DNA from: a virus | DNA: 40,468 bases | Direction: 5' to 3' (one strand) | IMG/VR virus record: IMGVR_UViG_3300025013_000125 | Coordinates: 1 to 40,468 of that record | Shown: piece after piece, positions 38,198-40,468 of the stretch | Numbering within the stretch: position 1 is the stretch's first letter | Layout: every line of letters starts with the position of its first letter | The notes under the pieces: model-generated | What the model was told of the DNA's origin: nothing | The model's input: only the letters and a program-made list of their open reading frames with translations | Database searches by the model: none | Program-made: the position numbers and the translations under genes

Positions 38198-40468
38198 ATG
38201 AAATTTTGGTGCGGTCTTTTAACACTTCTCGTTTTGCTGAGTGCCTGTGGACGTGCGGAATCGGCCATACTGATACGGGAGCCAAGCGGCGCGCTGATTT
38301 CGAGCAAGCTGACCCTGGACCAGTGCAGGGTATCCCCGCAGTGCGCGGGCAAGGAAATCTTGATAACCACGCCGCTTTCGGCAGTTCAGTCCAACATTTC
38401 ATCGGCTACGGTGCATCAATGGCCGGCTGATCGCCCGTTACGCTTTACTGGTAAAGGGAGCCTCGGCAACACTACCGTTTTCCGCTTTTCAGGAAGCCAG
38501 ACTGGCTGGCCCATGGCTAAAATCTTCGCGGGTACAGGCAGGATAGAGGGACTGAGTGAGGCTTTTGCCGACTGGTGGGGGGTCGACGGAGTTTCTGACC
38601 AAGTGGAAGTCAACCAGGCCATCCAGTCACTAGTTACAGGTGGGGTGCTTAGGGGAAGCACCGCAACGTATATAACCTCCGCAAAGATCCTGGTGGACAA
38701 GACCATTAAGGTCCTCTTGCCGTTCAACGTAAAAATAATGGACAATGCCCCCCTGCGCGATGCTCCCGACCAGGCCAGTGCAACATTTTCTGTGATCGAG
38801 GTAACGGCGCCGAACGTGATGATCGATGGGATTACCGTGGACGGCAACAGATCTGGTAACCCCACTTGGCTGTGGGACCACTCGGCAAACTATGGAGTCA
38901 GCTTTCACGCTCCATACTGTACACTCCAAAATTCCGAGATCAAAAACGTGACGGCCAATTGCGCGGGGCCCGCAATCCTTGGGGGGACTGACACTAAGGG
39001 GGACTACTGCTCATTTATCAACAATAAACTCCACGGAGCCGGGAAAAAAGGCATACATTCCGGTAAAGTGGTTGGTGCCTTAATTCAAGGCAATACCATC
39101 TACGGCAACGAACATGATTCCGGAATTGGGCTTCACCAGGGGGCCACGCAGTACATCGTAACCGGCAACAACATCTACGGTAACTATTACGGCATCAACC
39201 CCGGCGAATCGTTTGACATACCAGGCCTTGTCGGCTCGGGCATCATCAGCCACAACAGCATCCACGATAACATTATAACCAACGTGTTCGTGACGATGGT
39301 GTGGGACATGCCGGCACGCCCCACCGGGACCATCACCGCCATAACCAAGGCAAACCCCGCAGTCGTTACGAGTGCCGCCCACGGCCTCACGACCGGGACT
39401 CCTGTGCAGATCATCACAAGTGACAGGTTCGGCATGACGGAGATTTACACGACCATCGCCAACGTGACCGTGATCGACGCCGACAGGTTCTCTCTCGATG
39501 GTGTGGACTCTACAACTTACAGCACGTTCTCCTATGGTTCATGGATCTACGAGCCGACACAAGAGGATTGGGACACCACAGGGCTAAGCGAAGACACCAT
39601 CGAAAACAGGGTGATAATCAGCGAAAACGACATATTTTACACCGCGCAGCCTACCGAGCCGAGCGGTGGCGTTCAGGCCAAAAACCCTTTCAACATTGAG
39701 GTATGGAACACCAAGGGCGCCAAGGTCATAAACAACAACATCAAGAATGGCGGGCTGCTGGACTATAATGGTATCGCGAATGAGATAAGCAATAATACCT
39801 GGGTAAGCAACTACGCTTATACTCAGGATTACCTGATTGCGCTCCGTAGCTCCGCTGTAACTGGGTCGCACAGAAACCGGCGCGCTGTGGTTAGCGACGA
39901 GATTAAGAATAATCGTATCGAAGTCTCCAACGTGGTTCAGGTGATCGATACGTCTGGCGATTCAGGGACGGCGATAAGTGGTAACACGTTCCGAATTAAC
40001 GCGGGTGGCACATATGAAGTCCGTGTCCGGGACGCGGCCAGCGTAGCCACTGTCCAACTTAATCAGCCCCTCGGCAGGATCCGGCTCGGAAGCGTCGCAT
40101 ATCCGTCAGGGTACACCGGCAAACCCCCATACTATGCCACCGCCATGCCAACGGCAGGTCTATGGACGTTGGGGACTAGAGTAGAAAACAACAGCGGTAC
40201 TATTGGCGCCCCTCAGGGGTGGCGAGTGACGACTGCTGGCGGTGCTTACTCGGTAACCAGGGCTAACTCTACGCCTTATTCAGAGTACGTAGAGGCGCGG
40301 TGGAGTTCCGGATCGACCGTATGGACTTGCACTACGGCGGGGGTTAGTAATGGCTCGGAACCGGATATCACTGGCAAGGTGGTGGGTAACACGGTTACGG
40401 ATGGGACGGTGGTTTGGACGATGAACAGTCTGACTTCAGCGGTGTTCACTTCGGAAGGCAACCTGTAG
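38198..40468 (+). CDS. Pectate-lyase-like tail spike with lipoprotein-type signal
   Basis: In this 756-aa protein the N-terminus MKFWCGLLTLLVLLSACGRA is a signal with lipobox LSAC-G (Cys17). A pectate-lyase/beta-helix body follows (about 120-350 and 440-620, with GNTIYGNEHDSG and NNIYGNYYGINPG turns). An inserted FCCH-like domain (KANPAVVTSAAHGLTTGTPV, then FSLDGVDSTTYS) lies at about 375-445. The C-terminal beta repeats (GLWTLGTRVENNSGT, TDGTVVWTMNS) are typical of spike ends. It would cut or bind host polysaccharide. AAAGGAG precedes the ATG. An export signal on a tail spike is unexpected. Ends at the last base of the window. Confidence 0.78.
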   Translation: MKFWCGLLTLLVLLSACGRAESAILIREPSGALISSKLTLDQCRVSPQCAGKEILITTPLSAVQSNISSATVHQWPADRPLRFTGKGSLGNTTVFRFSGSQTGWPMAKIFAGTGRIEGLSEAFADWWGVDGVSDQVEVNQAIQSLVTGGVLRGSTATYITSAKILVDKTIKVLLPFNVKIMDNAPLRDAPDQASATFSVIEVTAPNVMIDGITVDGNRSGNPTWLWDHSANYGVSFHAPYCTLQNSEIKNVTANCAGPAILGGTDTKGDYCSFINNKLHGAGKKGIHSGKVVGALIQGNTIYGNEHDSGIGLHQGATQYIVTGNNIYGNYYGINPGESFDIPGLVGSGIISHNSIHDNIITNVFVTMVWDMPARPTGTITAITKANPAVVTSAAHGLTTGTPVQIITSDRFGMTEIYTTIANVTVIDADRFSLDGVDSTTYSTFSYGSWIYEPTQEDWDTTGLSEDTIENRVIISENDIFYTAQPTEPSGGVQAKNPFNIEVWNTKGAKVINNNIKNGGLLDYNGIANEISNNTWVSNYAYTQDYLIALRSSAVTGSHRNRRAVVSDEIKNNRIEVSNVVQVIDTSGDSGTAISGNTFRINAGGTYEVRVRDAASVATVQLNQPLGRIRLGSVAYPSGYTGKPPYYATAMPTAGLWTLGTRVENNSGTIGAPQGWRVTTAGGAYSVTRANSTPYSEYVEARWSSGSTVWTCTTAGVSNGSEPDITGKVVGNTVTDGTVVWTMNSLTSAVFTSEGNL

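Larger units (their letters stand above)
1..40468 (+). mobile_element. Mu-like transposable prophage (nearly complete, ends not in window)
   Basis: Gene order follows phage Mu: ner, A, B, gemA, lysis, small and large terminase, portal, protease/scaffold, capsid, head-tail proteins, sheath, tube, tail chaperone, tape measure, gp44-gp48 baseplate genes and fibres, all on one strand. A DDE transposase with its MuB partner shows that this is a transposing phage. The c repressor, both terminal inverted repeats and any mom-like genes are outside the window. Departures from Mu are the absence of a recognisable mor/C gene, an accessory segment at 7.8-10.7 kb, and fibre genes inserted before the sheath gene. 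Confidence 0.95.

Overview
The window is almost the whole of a Mu-like transposable prophage (Caudoviricetes, myovirus morphology), with every gene on the + strand. It opens on the start codon of a Ner-type regulator and closes on the stop codon of a tail-spike gene. The c repressor and left end (upstream) and the right end (downstream) are therefore not seen. High GC, strong GC3 bias, AAGGAG-type ribosome sites, G-rich intergenic repeats and small Cys-rich proteins suggest a Geobacter/Geomonas-type host (Desulfuromonadia). That host call is an inference from style, not from a host marker gene.

Layout. (1) 1-5.9 kb, transposition module: Ner, a winged-helix protein, a coiled-coil protein of unknown role, the DD35E transposase MuA, the AAA+ target-selector MuB, an HTH protein, a small ORF and a DUF3164 protein, closed by a hairpin terminator. 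(2) 6.0-7.8 kb, tightly coupled early genes: an HTH protein, a 56-aa ribbon-helix-helix-like protein, a 27-aa membrane peptide, GemA (Mu gp16, DUF1018), an HTH protein and a small unknown. (3) 7.8-10.7 kb, accessory segment: a zinc-ribbon gene interrupted by an in-frame TGA, a small lipoprotein, a zinc-ribbon/NADAR fusion, an integron-integrase-like tyrosine recombinase with a C-terminal extension, and a Cys-rich protein coupled to it. A strong terminator closes this segment. A 340-base non-coding stretch follows; it carries a 14-bp palindrome and a second, large hairpin with a T6 tract directly before the lysis genes. (4) 11.0-13.2 kb, lysis: GH108-type endolysin, a holin-like protein fused in frame to a lipoprotein, and spanin/holin-like small proteins. 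(5) 13.2-22.4 kb, packaging and head: DUF1804 small terminase, large terminase, portal fused to a MuF domain, protease with a nested in-frame scaffold, decoration protein, major capsid protein and head-tail joining proteins. (6) 22.4-26.9 kb, an inserted fibre cassette: a 1,297-aa collagen-like/beta-helix protein and a Gly-rich protein, both with Sec-type signal peptides. (7) 27.0-38.2 kb, contractile tail: sheath, tube, tail chaperone with a dnaX-type -1 frameshift site, tape measure, and Mu gp43-gp48-like baseplate proteins, then a fibre adaptor. (8) 38.2-40.5 kb, a pectate-lyase-like spike with a lipoprotein-type signal.

How it works together. MuA and MuB would drive replicative transposition under Ner and the neighbouring HTH proteins. 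No Mor/C late activator is recognisable, so the small HTH proteins at 6.0-7.5 kb and the structured leader at 10.7-11.0 kb are the best candidates for the early-to-late switch. The late genes run as one long transcript unit with many 4-nt start/stop overlaps. The most unusual parts are the 7.8-11.0 kb accessory and RNA region, the export signals on three tail-fibre-type proteins, and the recoding and nesting devices in the head and tail genes.
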